DNA of 64,000 bases from Talpa occidentalis (lineage: Eukaryota; Chordata; Mammalia; Eulipotyphla; Talpidae), in assembly GCF_014898055.3 (NCBI RefSeq), contig NW_026555331.1:103066684-103130683 (forward strand), in the 5' to 3' direction. The position numbers and the translations under genes are program-made. Each line of letters begins with the position of its first letter. The first letter of the stretch is position 1. A model generated the notes under the pieces. It worked only from the letters and a program-made list of their open reading frames with translations. It ran no database searches and was not told where the DNA came from. Below are positions 45,951-57,114 of this stretch, in pieces.

Positions 45951-46470
45951 CAAACTGGGGTAAGGTGATTCCTAGCGAAAGAAAATAATCTGCAAATAGA
46001 GATAATAAAGACAGCTAAAGACAATTTGGCTCCACGTAAATCCTGACTAAGCTAGACTTCCCCCTTACTATCACCTCAGTATATGCCTGTCCCTATAGTT
46101 CCCTCAGTGATCCAGTTGTCCATTGTAGATAGTGGATTAAAAAGCTCCTTGGACTGAGTTAAATTACAATGAAAGCCCATTGGTAAGTGTCCCAAATGCT
46201 TAGGCTCTCATAAATAGGCATATTCATTGCTGCCAATACCACAGAAGGGGAATTACTCAGCATAGAGAGTTACAAGAAAGAAAGACAGGGACATTTTTAA
46301 TAAGAGAAAGGGATCCAAAGATTAAGATTTTATTTTATTAAATAATGATCAATGGTCCACATAAATGAAACTATTCCATTTAAAGTTTAAAGAGTAGCCT
46401 AAGGGACTGCTATGAAATTTGCTCTCTCCCAATTCTCCCACAATGAAAATAATACATATTAGCAGTTCTC
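45951..46470. other. Unassigned DNA
   Basis: Nothing recognised. Confidence 0.4.
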
Positions 46471-46474
46471 ACTG

Positions 46475-46625
46475 TTGTAAGGATTTTACCTGTATTCTCT
46501 TTAAATCCTCTCAATAACCCCAAACATCGAATCTCCATTTTACAGATGCAGAAATTGAGATCTAGACAAGCTAAATGACTTGCTCAAGGTGGCACAGCTG
46601 TTAAGTGCAGCCACAGATATTTGAA
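46475..46625 (-). mobile_element. MIR SINE
   Basis: 'TCCATTTTACAGATGCAGAA', 'GCTAAATGACTTGCTCAAGG' and 'GGCACAGCTGTTAAGTGC' are reverse MIR in order. Confidence 0.8.
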
Positions 46626-46629
46626 TCTA

Positions 46630-46880
46630 GACAGTTTGAGTTCAGGAGATGAACATTCCAAACTCTTCCCCCCTTTGTAGCCTATAAGACATGTGACATT
46701 ATTGTTCTTACACTCTTTGGAAAGAATGCTCTTGGACAGCAACCATATGACACTTTTTGGGGTGCAATTGATATCTAAGACTCCACTCAACATTGATATT
46801 CCTAAAGAATAGTGTCTCTAATATTCGGGTGTTTAAAGTAAAACAAAGCAAAGCAAAACAGAAAGTGGACAATTTGAAGG
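46630..46880. other. Short unassigned stretch
   Basis: Nothing recognised. Confidence 0.4.
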
Positions 46881-46899
46881 CAGTGTTTTTTGTGTGTTT

Positions 46900-46972
46900 T
46901 GTTCACGGCTAAATACCAAGATGCCTAGAACAGTGCTTGACAGTGGTGGGCACTCAAAAATATTTGTCCAAC
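46900..46972 (+). mobile_element. L2 LINE 3' end
   Basis: 'GATGCCTAGAACAGTGCTTG' and 'GGGCACTCAAAAATATTTG' are the terminal L2 phrases. Confidence 0.6.
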
Positions 46973-46974
46973 TT

Positions 46975-47305
46975 GTGGTTGAGGCAAAATGAGATATGCA
47001 GTATCCCCTACAAAGGCCCATATAAACATTATGGCACAATTAAGATCCATCCTGCAGGGTGCCATTTCTTGCGAGAAGCCAAATTGCTAAGTCTCACTTC
47101 CTTTTTGCCTTCTATTTTATATTAGAATCATTTTGCGAGTTAAGGTTAAAGAATATCTCCAAAGTCACACAATTTTCTGAGGAATAAATAAGCAGAACCA
47201 AAACAGAGTTCTTCAAAATTGGCCTACAAATGTTACAGGTGTAACATGTTTTCATAGTCTCATGAGCCCAAGTTCAAGAGTTGCTTTGTTCATTAAGCAT
47301 GTTTC
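46975..47305. other. Unassigned DNA
   Basis: Nothing recognised. Confidence 0.4.
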
Positions 47306-47309
47306 ATTT

Positions 47310-47735
47310 GTATAGAGAGGCAGGATTATCTCATGATTAAGAAGCATGGGCTGAAAGACCATATTTAGGTATGATTCCTAATGCCTCTAAGTCTTAGTTT
47401 TGTCATATGCAGAATGGGGTCCATCTTCTTAGCTCTGTCAGTCAGGTTCCAATCAGGAAAGAACCACTCCAAGCATTTCAAAGAGAAAATTTAATATGGG
47501 GAATCAGTGAGTATAGTGGTGGAAGAGCTGAGAGGCCAAATAGGATGTCAAGACATCCAGAGATTAGATGCATCGGGAAGAATACCCCACTTGGCACCAG
47601 AGGATAGATCTGTGAGCAAAGAGGCCAGTAACCAGCTCAGGACTCATGGAGCTGCTAAGAGATTTAAATGGCATATATATGTAAAGTGCTTAGCACTGTG
47701 CATAGCAGGTACCTTATAAAAGTCATTATCGCTTT
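47310..47735 (+). mobile_element. MIR SINE split by an older insertion
   Basis: The first half of a MIR ends near 'GTCATATGCAGAATGGGGTC' (47420). Its second half resumes at about 47640 with 'GAGCTGCTAAGAGATTTAAA' and 'GTAAAGTGCTTAGCACTGTG'. The intervening ~215 bp ('CAGTCAGGTTCCAATCAGGA' ...) is probably another old interspersed repeat that I cannot name. Confidence 0.65.
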
Positions 47736-47739
47736 CTTA

Positions 47740-48705
47740 TGTCACATGTACTGGACTAGGCATGGGTAACAAAAAGGACATAGACTCTGCCCCCAAGAGC
47801 AATCGGTCTGGTCACTGTAGCCTTTTTCTTAGCTATGACACATTCTGTGGGCCTCTGGAATGAGATCCAGTGGATATTATCCTCCACACTGGTTTAAGTG
47901 ACCCACTTCAGAGCATGAATATCCCATCAGGCAGCAATGATCACAGAGAAAAACAGGTCAATATTGGCCTAGGAGAGTAATGTTATACTCTCCTAGAATA
48001 AAGGAGGTCATCAAAAATGCAAAATATTTTTATGCAAGATTCAAAGTGATCTTTCAATGAAATGGACATTGATTCAATCATCTTCCCCAACAAGAGACTG
48101 ACTCAGTGAGTGTACCATTTATTCTGGTTTGAAAGTAGCTGATGCTTTCCTGAACAGGCAGTAACTTCATAGTTGGAAGTTTATTTTAAGAAAGAGTTTT
48201 CTCAAGTAAAACATGCGCCCACACTGTTGACATGGAACCTCCCTTGGATGAGGGGTTTGTGACCCTGGTAATGAGCAAAATCTACGGATACTGTTAATTG
48301 GAAGCCAAGAAGATTTATCTTTCCATCTCTTCCTCTGTCCCTGAAGTCAAAGGATATGAGAACTGGAACTTGAAAAAACATTTTAGCGTGCCTCACAAGA
48401 AAATAGGAATCATTCCAAAAGTCTAGTGCCAAGTACTGCCAAACATTCACTGTTAGCAGAGAGTGATTGAAAGACTTGACCATGGCAACAGGGCCAACTA
48501 TAGTAAGAAGGCACCTGAGCCCCTTCTTCTTGTTCTGTCTTTCTCTCCTTAGGGGCGTACGGAAAATTGCCTGTGGGGGAGATTTATACTTTTTGCTTTT
48601 GAAGTAATGTTTCCATCTTAAAACATCCTGGAGCATTTTAATTAGGTGGGACAGCACGAGAAGGTATAACCTGTATCTTCCATAGGCTGACTAAACAAAA
48701 TAACT
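47740..48705. other. Unassigned DNA; L2 scrap at its start
   Basis: 47735-47820 ('ATGTACTGGACTAGGCATGG') may be reverse L2. The minus strand is open for 151 codons at 48202-48657, but the translation has no recognisable domain and no processed-pseudogene hallmark, so it is not called as a gene. Confidence 0.4.
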
Positions 48706-48726
48706 GAAAGCTCTAAACTCATCTTT

Positions 48727-48990
48727 TTTTTTTTTAAAGATTTATTTATTTATACAAGCACTGGGTGCAGTAAGAAGCGCAGGAGGGTGGGAGAATTCAC
48801 CAGAGCCAGAGCGGGGAACAGAACAGGCAGAGTGATGAAACACACTGCTGAGGGGAGCAGTGGGCACAGCAGGAGAGGTCTGTCGCTCCATGTGGGACCC
48901 TCGCCAGTGGCTGGGGATCGAACCGGCGATGCAGAGGCTGTGGGCAGCTTCGCAGCCCAGGGTTCAACCGCTGTGCCGCCAGGGGAGGCC
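48727..48990 (-). mobile_element. tRNA-derived SINE
   Basis: This is a full-length minus-strand copy, B-box complement GGGGATCGAACC intact, with a perfect 16-bp target-site duplication CTCTAAACTCATCTTT at 48711-48726 and 48991-49006. The tail is the normal TTTAAAGATTTATTTATTTA (plus-strand view). Confidence 0.96.
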
Positions 48991-49009
48991 CTCTAAACTC
49001 ATCTTTAAA

Positions 49010-50190
49010 GAAGATAAATAAAAATAACATTTTATACAGAGAAATAAAGGGAAAGAGGAAATGAGTTTCCAAAATTCCTAAGTACAATTGAGCTGGATTA
49101 ATAACTTCTTTCCTACACAAAGTGAATCAACTTGACAACTCAATGACTCAGAAGTCACCATAGGTTTAAGGCAATGGAACAACATTAATACTCTGAGTGG
49201 TAGGCAGAAGAAAAGTTTCAGGACACAACAAATTTCATTCTGATACAGTTTCCTGGTTCTTTCTTTTTGGTCCCCAATATAAATGATATCACCATCCCCA
49301 TTAGCTCGGCATGAGATACTGCCAACCCATAATTACAAGTGCCTCCCCCCACCATTCTGTTCCATCGAGCTGTCAGTGAGTTTCATCTCCAAATTGTAAT
49401 GGCACTATTTGCTTTATTTAGGCTTGGGTGATACAGGATGGATGCCCTTCTAGAAAAGCATATGCATTTAAGATGGCAGAACAAGAATGATTTATATGGG
49501 GAATAACTCCTTAGTCTGTCAAAGACCTGGCAGAACCTTTCTGGGAAAACTAATTGCAGCCAGCTCCTTCCACTGCTCGAAGATGAACTATTGGCGTCTC
49601 TGCCAGCTATCATAAGATACAATCTGCCAACCATAAGAAGAGAGGAAACCGGATTCTTCATTCTCAGCATTTATACATGCCTGATAATGTTCAGTTGCCC
49701 GTGATTCAATTATTGAGATTTGAAAGTTCCCCTCACAAACATTCGCCATTTTCCTTAGATCACTACAAGATCACACAACCTTTCTGAACCATTTCAGATG
49801 GAAGCAAAATAATTTTTATCCTACAGCGATACTGACAGAGCTGCTATGAGTGTCAGGCCCGTGATGCCCTTGTGTTCTCATAAAAAGTGGAAATGGTACT
49901 AATGTGGTGGAGAAAGGTAAAGAAAGGGTCTGTCTCCAGCATAGGAGATGTTTTGCCTGAATGCAGACAGTTGTCCTGTTCTCTGAATGTTCTCCCCATT
50001 CTCCTTGTTTTTTTTCTCCCCTGTCTACACTTCAATTCATCTGAGAACTTCACTAGACAAAAATCGCAAAAGTTGGTGGCACTAATGTTAAGGAAAGGGA
50101 AACAATATGGAACATGTCTCCCTCTGAGACCCAGAGTCATCAGAACATTGCTGGATACCCCTAGGACAGGTCAAATTCTATCTTGTCTAA
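49010..50190. other. Unassigned DNA, possibly single-copy
   Basis: No repeat family is recognised. 49380-49700 and its surroundings are free of repeat signatures, which is compatible with conserved non-coding DNA but does not demonstrate it. Confidence 0.4.
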
Positions 50191-50194
50191 TCAG

Positions 50195-50420
50195 CTAGAC
50201 TCGGATTCATCAACATAGAGCTGATTTTTCTCCCAGGGGACATTTGGCCATGAGTAGAGACATGCTTGGTTGTCACAATTAGAGGTAAGAATGGTACTGG
50301 CATCTCCTGGGTAGAGTCCAGAGACGCTGCTAAACCTCCTACTGTGCACAAGACAGCCCCCCACAATAAATATTTGTCCCACCAAAAATGCCAATAGTTA
50401 AGGCTGAGAACCTCTGACCT
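50195..50420 (-). mobile_element. hAT-Charlie MITE
   Basis: This is the reverse complement of the MITE at 20555: 'GGGGACATTTGGCCATGAGT', 'GGTAGAGTCC'-like text, 'GCTGCTAAACCTCCTACTGT' and 'GGCTGAGAACCTCTGACC'. Confidence 0.8.
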
Positions 50421-50539
50421 AGATGTTAATTGAAGTGTACAAAAGGTTTAAGTGTCTCTCTCTTCCAATTGGCATAAACTCCCACACAGAAGCTATACCC
50501 CACACAGACCTCTGTTTAGGCCCCGAATTTGCCCGATTC

Positions 50540-51010
50540 AGCAGATCACACTTTAATAATGTAATTCAATTCTTCCTCATTTTTTAATGTTATTTGGACC
50601 CTTTAATATAATTTGGCAAGCTATTATAGTTGTTACAGCTGCTAGTTTTGCCCTCAATACTGATTTCACTTATGACCTCAGCCAGAATAAGATTTAAAGT
50701 TTGAGATGATGTAAGTGAATAAGGATTATTAGATTTATTCGTATGGCAATTTAAATAAGAAACTGCCTGGCTTAGAATAAGTGGTAAATGAAAAATGCTA
50801 GTGATTTATAGACCTGTCCATTTTAGAGATTTATATGATGTGTGGGATGATTAAGTAAGAGACAGGCCTGATTATATGAAATATGTAATTTTTGTAAATG
50901 CAATATTGGAAGCAAGCTGCTAAACACTGCTGCATAGCAACTCTGGGCTAAGCAATTTTTATTACACAATTATTGTAAGCAGGTATGCAGAGTCATGTAC
51001 ACATCACACA
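50540..51010. other. AT-rich single-copy DNA, candidate conserved element
   Basis: No repeat phrase is recognised over about 470 bp. The sequence is AT-rich but not simple. It has several homeodomain-type cores (for example TGTAATTCAATTC, TTTAATAATGTAATT, GATTATTAGATTTATTC) and an ACAATTATTG at about 50965-50975. This composition is typical of developmental non-coding elements, but it is only an inference. Confidence 0.25.
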
Positions 51011-52610
51011 TGGAGTCCTTACTCTATTTCTTTAGAGTTGCATGGGAGTTCGTTCATAGGAAATACATCAAACTTCAGCCTTGAACCATCAGTCACCTTA
51101 GTGCCCCGAAAGGCAGGACAGATTGGTGATTTCAGACATGACCCAGTGACTGTCAGGCCCGAACACTTCTCTCTTCTGTAGAGAATGCTGCCACTCTGGG
51201 TCACAGCATCCCAACTTATGAAATGGAGTTTATCCATTTGTTGTATTTTTGAGTCGCTTTGGGGGACATACAACTCTAAAGTTCTGCCACCAGAAAAAGA
51301 AATGTAAGACACTCTCATGTACTTTTCACTATGAATCCTACTCTAGTCAAAGGTAGCACCCAGAGCCAGAGAACTCAGAGCTCAGAGGCGATTCCTCCTT
51401 GTCTCAAGTTGCCTTTTGGAAGCTTTGGGTGCCAGAGAGAGAGACAAAGCCTGTTGCCACCCTAAGGTTTTGTACATAGTCCAAAGTCGGCCAGAGGATT
51501 GCTGTGGAAGAGTAAGGGATGATTCATTCTGATTGCTCAGGTACGGGTACTGTGTCTATGAAATACTATTAATATTTAAATTAGTTTGACAGCTGCTTGG
51601 TACAGGCCAAACACAAAACCAAACACCTATCCTAGGAGATAAGATTGAGTCCTGGGTAGTAGTCATATTTCTTCCATAAATCGAATGGGTAAATTATCAG
51701 CCTCTGTAAGCTCAGGGCTGTGGCTTCTTTAGTCACTTCCCAGGGTTGATGTGAGGTGTTAAAAGATCTTGAAAGGAAAGCCCTTTATAAAGCACAGGAC
51801 AATATACAAATGCAAATAGAAAAAGAAGCTCAGAAGACAAAATGGTGGCCCAGAGCAAAACAGGAGACACTTTCATTCAATAAATATCCACTGAGACTCT
51901 GGGTCCCAACTGAGCTTTCTGGTCACCAAGGGGAGCAACTATGGGTCCTTGGGGGTGCTCAGGGCTGAGATGGGGGATGAGCTAAACTCTGTGATGTTTA
52001 CACACTAGGTTAACTGCTGGGGATGAGTATAATTCAGCTGAAGAGGTGAGGGAGACAGAGCTATGGTAGCAAAATAGAAAACATCACAAGAGAAATAACA
52101 GTTACCACCTCTTACAGAACTCAGAAGAATTAGGCAGAGAAAGGAGGCGCCTACCTACTCCATATGAACACGGAAAGTACCCACATGGATTTGGTTTGCT
52201 GTGGAGACCCAAAACACACATATAGTAGTCGAGCTTTATTGGGGCAAGTGACACAGCGGTCTGCTGTTCTTGAAACTCTTACTTAAATTCCAACCCCATA
52301 TTTAAATATACTATCCTTCATTAAATATGCAGAATTTTAAATGAATTATAACAATAAAAATCAAACCATTCTTTCTTATTTACTTGTATCATTTACTTGT
52401 GTCATTTACTGATCAAATATAATTCTTTTCAAGTTAATATGGCCATGGGTTTTTTAATAACTAAACAGAATTTCCCAGTATAGTAATTTTAATATGTATT
52501 TTTCTTTTGCTTAAACAGTAAATGTTTTGGTCTAGACCACTGATAAACAGATTATTTCTGAAATACCCATGTTGCCCATCTTGATCAAATGTGAAGGTAT
52601 AAAGAAAGAC
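51011..52610. other. Unassigned DNA
   Basis: No repeat is recognised except a possible L2 scrap at 51870-51900 ('TTTCATTCAATAAATATCCA'). A 99-codon minus-strand frame at 51019-51318 lacks a recognisable domain or splice context. Confidence 0.35.
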
Positions 52611-52618
52611 GGATTCTT

Positions 52619-52886
52619 GGGCCTCCCTGCTGGCACAAGGGGTTAAACACCGCACTGTGAAGCAATCCGAAGCCTCTGCAGCACAAGTTCAATCCCAGGC
52701 CGGCCAGGGAGCAACCCACATGGCAGACCTTTCCTGACTCACCTGCTGCTCCCCTCAGCAGTATCTTTCAATCAGTCTGCCTGTTCTGTCCCCCATTTTG
52801 TCTCTGGTGAATCCTCTCACCCCCCACATCTCTGGCCTGTACCCCAGCTCTTGTATGCATAAATAAACAAATCCTTAAAAAAAAAC
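52619..52886 (+). mobile_element. tRNA-derived SINE, older subfamily
   Basis: The head is GGGCCTCCCTGCTGGCACAA, the B-box region AGTTCAATCCC, and the body has the older GTACCCCAGCTCTTGTATGC end with an AATAAACAAATCC tail. CpGs are mostly lost. No convincing target-site duplication is visible. Confidence 0.92.
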
Positions 52887-52889
52887 CAG

Positions 52890-54475
52890 TTTCTTATTTA
52901 GGACAAATGAATTGATTTTAAAAATTCAAAAATTATATTGAATGGTTTAGCTCTACAATTCTTTTAATAACCTCAAAACCATATGGCCAGCTTCTCCAAG
53001 ATGAAGAAAATAACAAAAGGAATCCAAGCTGTCAATTATGCCTATCTGCATTCAGAAGACAGAAATATTTTTAGTTGCTAACCGGAGACATTGCCCTGGA
53101 GCAAAAAACATAGGTCAAGAGAGAACAAATTAAATAATAAGATGCATTTATTTGTTGCAACTTTATCATCACCCCTTCTTAAAAGCTTACTTATCCAATA
53201 AAGGTAAGTTTGAAATATATTTCCTAATTACTATATTAACAAATCCCCTAACATTCCTGATCAGTTTTTGGAATTGATTAATAAGGCAATCATCGTTTGG
53301 GAAACTTTTATATGCTATTTGATATGGATGCCATCTATGAAAAGATGGTCAACTGAACACAGTAAAAGCAGGTTCAAAAATTGCAGTATTAGAAAGATAA
53401 TGGAATGACCATGACCTCAAATACTTTGAGCCAAATAGCAACTGTCAGCATCTGATAAGCAGTATTTGACCTCAGAGGCAGGTGATATAAACCAATCTGA
53501 AACAGCCATTTTCTCAAATTCTGTTAAGGATAATAAACCAATTTGGAGGAAATCACCCAGCTGAACAAGGAAGCCTCTTGTAATCAATGATCTAGAAACA
53601 AGCACCATGATTTGGGTGGAAAGTATCAAGTGCTAAGGGAATCTGGGAGTCTGTTTCCTTATATTGAGGGCCCACTAGACTTTCGCAGTTTTTGGTTTTA
53701 GTGATTATTGCCGTTTCATTTTCTTTTGATTCATTCTTCACTCTTTTCAAGGGAAATTTAAACACACACAAAATTAAAGAGAACAGTATAATATACTCCT
53801 ACCTACCCATCTTGGAGCTTCAAAAATTAGTGACTCGGGGTACTTATTTCATCTATCCTTGACATCGTGTCAGTGTGCATCCATACATTTTAAAAAAATA
53901 AGTACAGATTTCTAAAACTAAAGTCTTGTTTTTTAAAAAGAGAGATTATTGCCATCACTAAAAAATTACTAATTCTTTCATTTTATCAAAGTTCTACTCA
54001 GTGCTCTCATTTCCCAAATGTCTCTTACATGGCTTTTTGCCGTTTGCTCAACTCCTCCGAGTAAGGTTCACATGTGGCAATTGGTTGCCATAGCTCTTGA
54101 GTTTTTTTTTAAGTCTATAGGTCCCCTCCCCCACTTTAATTTTCCTGGCTATTCACTTACTGAAGACACAGAGTCATTTGTCCTAGAATTTCCCACATTC
54201 TGGATTCTGCCCTCTGTGCCCTATTATTTTCTGAGAAGTGGTGGTTAGATGGAGCCCGATTAGATTCAGGCTTGATTTTTTTTTTTACAAGACCACTTTA
54301 TTAGGGTGTCAAATACTTCCATCAGAAGAGTCATGGTGTCTGGGTGTCCCTTTCAGTGATGTTAGTGACTACTGATGATCAACGGTCTCTGTTAATATAT
54401 GCTGTTTGAGGAAAAGCATTGAACCAAAGTTTGGGGGGAAGGAAGGGAAAAAGGGAGAGAGTGAGGGAGGGACTC
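52890..54475. other. Unassigned AT-rich DNA
   Basis: 53740-54260 has the flavour of an old LINE 3' region in reverse ('CAAGGGAAATTTAAACACAC', 'GACATCGTGTCAGTGTGC') but I cannot assign it. The rest is unrecognised. Confidence 0.35.
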
Positions 54476-54479
54476 TACT

Positions 54480-54605
54480 CCCTGCCAGGCTCTGTGCTTT
54501 GCAACACACATTTAACCATAACAGCCCTTTGAAGTAGTGACTGGAGAGGATTTGAACCCAGTCCATGTGCCTCAAAGCCCGTTCTCTTAGCTGCCACACA
54601 TGCAA
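54480..54605 (-). mobile_element. MIR-class remnant
   Basis: 'GCCAGGCTCTGTGCTTTGCA', 'CATTTAACCATAACAGCCCT' and 'GGATTTGAACCCAGTCCATG' are reverse MIR, with the middle part deleted. Confidence 0.6.
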
Positions 54606-54630
54606 ATTACCATGAAAGTCCCATGTGTTG

Positions 54631-54899
54631 GACCTGCCTGGTGGCGCAAGGGGTTAAGATGCAACCTGTGAAGCTATCTGCAGCCACTGCAGCACAGAGT
54701 TCAATCCCTGGCCAGGGAGCAGGACACATGGCGCAGCAGACCTCTCCAGACTCTCCCACTGCTCCCCTCAGCAATATATTTCAGTCAGTCTGCCTGTTCT
54801 CTTCCCCACTCTGTCTCTGGTGAATCCTCTCATCCCCCGCACCTCTGGTCTGTACCCCAGTTCTTGTGTGCATGAATAAATAATTCTTAAAAAAAAAAA
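54631..54899 (+). mobile_element. tRNA-derived SINE, older subfamily
   Basis: The head is diverged (GACCTGCCTGGTGGCGCAAG), with an older-type body ending GTACCCCAGTTCTTGTGTGC and a tail AATAAATAATTC-TTAAAA. The 17-bp target-site duplication GAAAGTCCCATGTGTTG is perfect at 54614-54630 and 54900-54916. Confidence 0.95.
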
Positions 54900-55152
54900 G
54901 AAAGTCCCATGTGTTGTCAAAGAGAAGCCCTTGCAATGGTTAGTAGTAAGAATAACTGAAAGAGGTAGAAGAGAAACTATAGTCCCAAAATGAATCTTAA
55001 ATAAAAAAGCATAACTTATTTCTTTTAAAGATAGATCAAAGCACCAAATAACTATTAACTGGCAAGAACAATCACTGAAAGGACATATTATCTGTGGGTA
55101 TAGCTTGGACTATAGAGTCATCTTGGTGCAGACACAGAAAAAGGGAAAGGAG

Positions 55153-55445
55153 GCGCCTCCCTGGTGGTGCAAGGGGTTAAGCACCAGACTATGAAGCAAT
55201 CCACAGCCTCTGCAGCACAAGTTCAATTGCCGGCCAGGGAGCAACCCACATGGCACAGCAGACCTCTCCTGTCTTGCCCGCTGCTCCCCTCAACAGTGTA
55301 TTTCAGTCAGTCTGCCTGTTCTGTTCCCCACTCCGCCTCTGGTGAGCCCTCTCACACACACACACACACCCCACCCCCTGCCGCATCTCTGGCCTGTACC
55401 CCAGTTCTTGTATGCATAAATAAATCTTTTTTTAAAAAAAAAAAG
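55153..55445 (+). mobile_element. tRNA-derived SINE, older subfamily
   Basis: The head is CGCCTCCCTGGTGGTGCAAG with an older-type body; a (CA)n expansion lies at 55352-55370 inside the TC-rich region, and the tail is GCATAAATAAATCTTT. The probable target-site duplication is AAAAAGGGAAAGGA (55138-55151) against the slightly longer AAAAAGGGGAGAAGGA (55455-55470). Confidence 0.93.
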
Positions 55446-55474
55446 AAAGAAAGGAAAAAGGGGAGAAGGAAGTT

Positions 55475-56310
55475 CCAAATAACCTTGCACTGAATCGGGC
55501 TGAAATAGCACTATGAATGTCACCAAAGTAACTAGAAGCTATGATGGGCTGTTTAAAGTCAACTCTGCCCTTTGCACAAATCAACTTATTACCCACACTC
55601 AGGGTACAGGATTGCCAAAATTAGAGTCAATTCATTAATCTCCCTTGCAGGGGTAGGTGGCTATATATCACTCCAGGTTACAGTGACAGCAAGACAATAA
55701 CATTACATTTCCACAGTGCATCAAATAGCATTTCTCTCAATTCATTTGCTATCAGAGTCTCCATAAAAACGCCTTATAACTAAATGGTCTCTGTGTCTTT
55801 TTAGAGTTGTTTTATTTAGTATAAAGGAAAAGTATGAAAGTTTCACTTCAAATAACATCTCTAATCAAATGAAAAGATTTGACATATTTTTATATGCTTG
55901 TCCCATTCACCAATGAATGGAGGATGAACTGAAGAGCCAGGAGAAAACAGAAAAGGAAGGAAATGATTTTAACTTACAGTATTTAGGATGCTACCTTTCA
56001 TTACAGTATTTAGGAAATTTAAATGTAAAAAACAAAAAGATAGGCAGATAGAAAACTTTATAGTCTAAATGCATTTTAAAATTAAGATTCTAATTAATGG
56101 AGCTGCCGCACCCTCATTTCTCCAACAGCATTTACCAATATAAACCGAGTCATGGTAGAGATTGATCAGAAATGGTATTCCTTTACAGTTATTATTTAAA
56201 ACAATTTGAACTCAATCATGTTTGATAGGGAAAGTTCCTTTAGTTTTTTCCAGTAGAGTGAGGCAATATTAAAAATAGGACCTACATTTCAGAGACTGCA
56301 AAATACAAAT
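55475..56310. other. Unassigned AT-rich DNA
   Basis: Nothing recognised. Confidence 0.4.
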
Positions 56311-56312
56311 TA

Positions 56313-56379
56313 AATGATTATGTAGAACACTAATGGAAACAAAGTTGAATAATACCCATCTCTCTTTCTTTTTTAATTT
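56313..56379 (+). repeat. Direct repeat, left copy
   Basis: It starts AATGATTATGTAGAACACTA and ends in CATCTCTCTTTC and a T-rich run. It matches 57115-57187 with only a handful of differences over 65-70 bp. It does not match a repeat family I know. Confidence 0.95.
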
Positions 56380-56654
56380 GCAAAATACCAATCAGAGGCA
56401 CGGAGCCACCAAGGGGCTTGTGCTATCATCCCTTTCCGTTGTTACCACAGCGATCAAAGCATTTGGTTGTCTCATCTCACATAACTCATTATGTTATGAG
56501 GCGTTTCTGTAACAATTAATTAACTGTTACATCTTGCAAACAGTTCTGCTGAGTTCTTTGGCTTCCCCTAGCCGCCCCCACTCCCATCTTGGCCTAAGAA
56601 TCCTTTCATGTCACCAAATCGCGAACATAAATTTCGATACCACTAAATATCTCT

Positions 56655-56850
56655 TAGCTACGCGCTGAAAAAGCCTTCGGGGTAGGAAGAAGCAGGCAAG
56701 ACAACAAAGCCCGCAGGCGCACACCCCACGCGCCGGCCGCGGGCTGCAGACAAAGGACCAACTTGCTGCCCAAAGCGCCGGCCGCGCATGCGCGGTGCTG
56801 GCGGCTGGGAGGGCGCTGCGTCATGGAGCTGCAAGCGCAGGCACGGGAAG
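56655..56850. promoter_or_regulatory. Short CpG-rich segment, candidate promoter
   Basis: About 21 CpG dinucleotides fall in roughly 195 bp, whereas flanking DNA is AT-rich and nearly CpG-free. It includes the 12-mer GCGCCGGCCGCG twice (56730-56741 and 56775-56786) and a palindromic NRF1-type site between. It is not SINE sequence. This is the profile of a small CpG island and possible bidirectional, TATA-less promoter. No downstream exon is identified on either strand. Open frames across it have no recognisable domains. Confidence 0.5.
56782..56795. promoter_or_regulatory. Palindromic NRF1-type site
   Basis: CCGCGCATGCGCGG is a perfect 14-bp palindrome containing GCGCATGCGC, the core of the NRF1 recognition sequence, a common feature of CpG-island promoters. 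Binding is inferred from the motif alone. Confidence 0.6.
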
Positions 56851-56879
56851 CTTGTGGTCCAGAGTGCTCTGCTATTGTG

Positions 56880-57050
56880 GTACTCATTAGCTGGTTTGGG
56901 GCTAGTGGCATAAACTCTCTTAATCTCAGTTTCCTCATCTGTAAAAATGAAGAAAGCACCACCTTGTAGAATTATTGTGTGGGCTGGAGAGAAAACACGT
57001 GTACAGCTTCTTGGTAAGCGGTAGATGCTCAATAAAGGATACTCATCTCT
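56880..57050 (+). mobile_element. MIR SINE
   Basis: 'CTTAATCTCAGTTTCCTCAT', 'GTAAAAATGAAGAAAGCACC', 'GAATTATTGTGTGGGCTGGA' and 'GCGGTAGATGCTCAATAAAG' are MIR in plus orientation, between the CpG-rich segment and the right direct repeat. Confidence 0.8.
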
Positions 57051-57114
57051 CGCCATCCTAGAGCCTCATCCTAGATACGAAGGGACATCACCATAGCAAC
57101 GATTCCGTCCTTAG

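Noticed and set aside
48202..48657. 151-codon minus-strand open frame
   Set aside because: No family signature, no A-tail or flanking duplication suggesting a processed pseudogene, and no exon context.
51019..51318. 99-codon minus-strand open frame considered as a possible exon
   Set aside because: No recognisable protein motif and no convincing splice sites at the edges.
56658..57056. 132-codon minus-strand frame across the CpG-rich segment
   Set aside because: Its first part is translated from a MIR and the rest from GC-rich DNA. No domain is recognised; the region is better seen as a candidate promoter.
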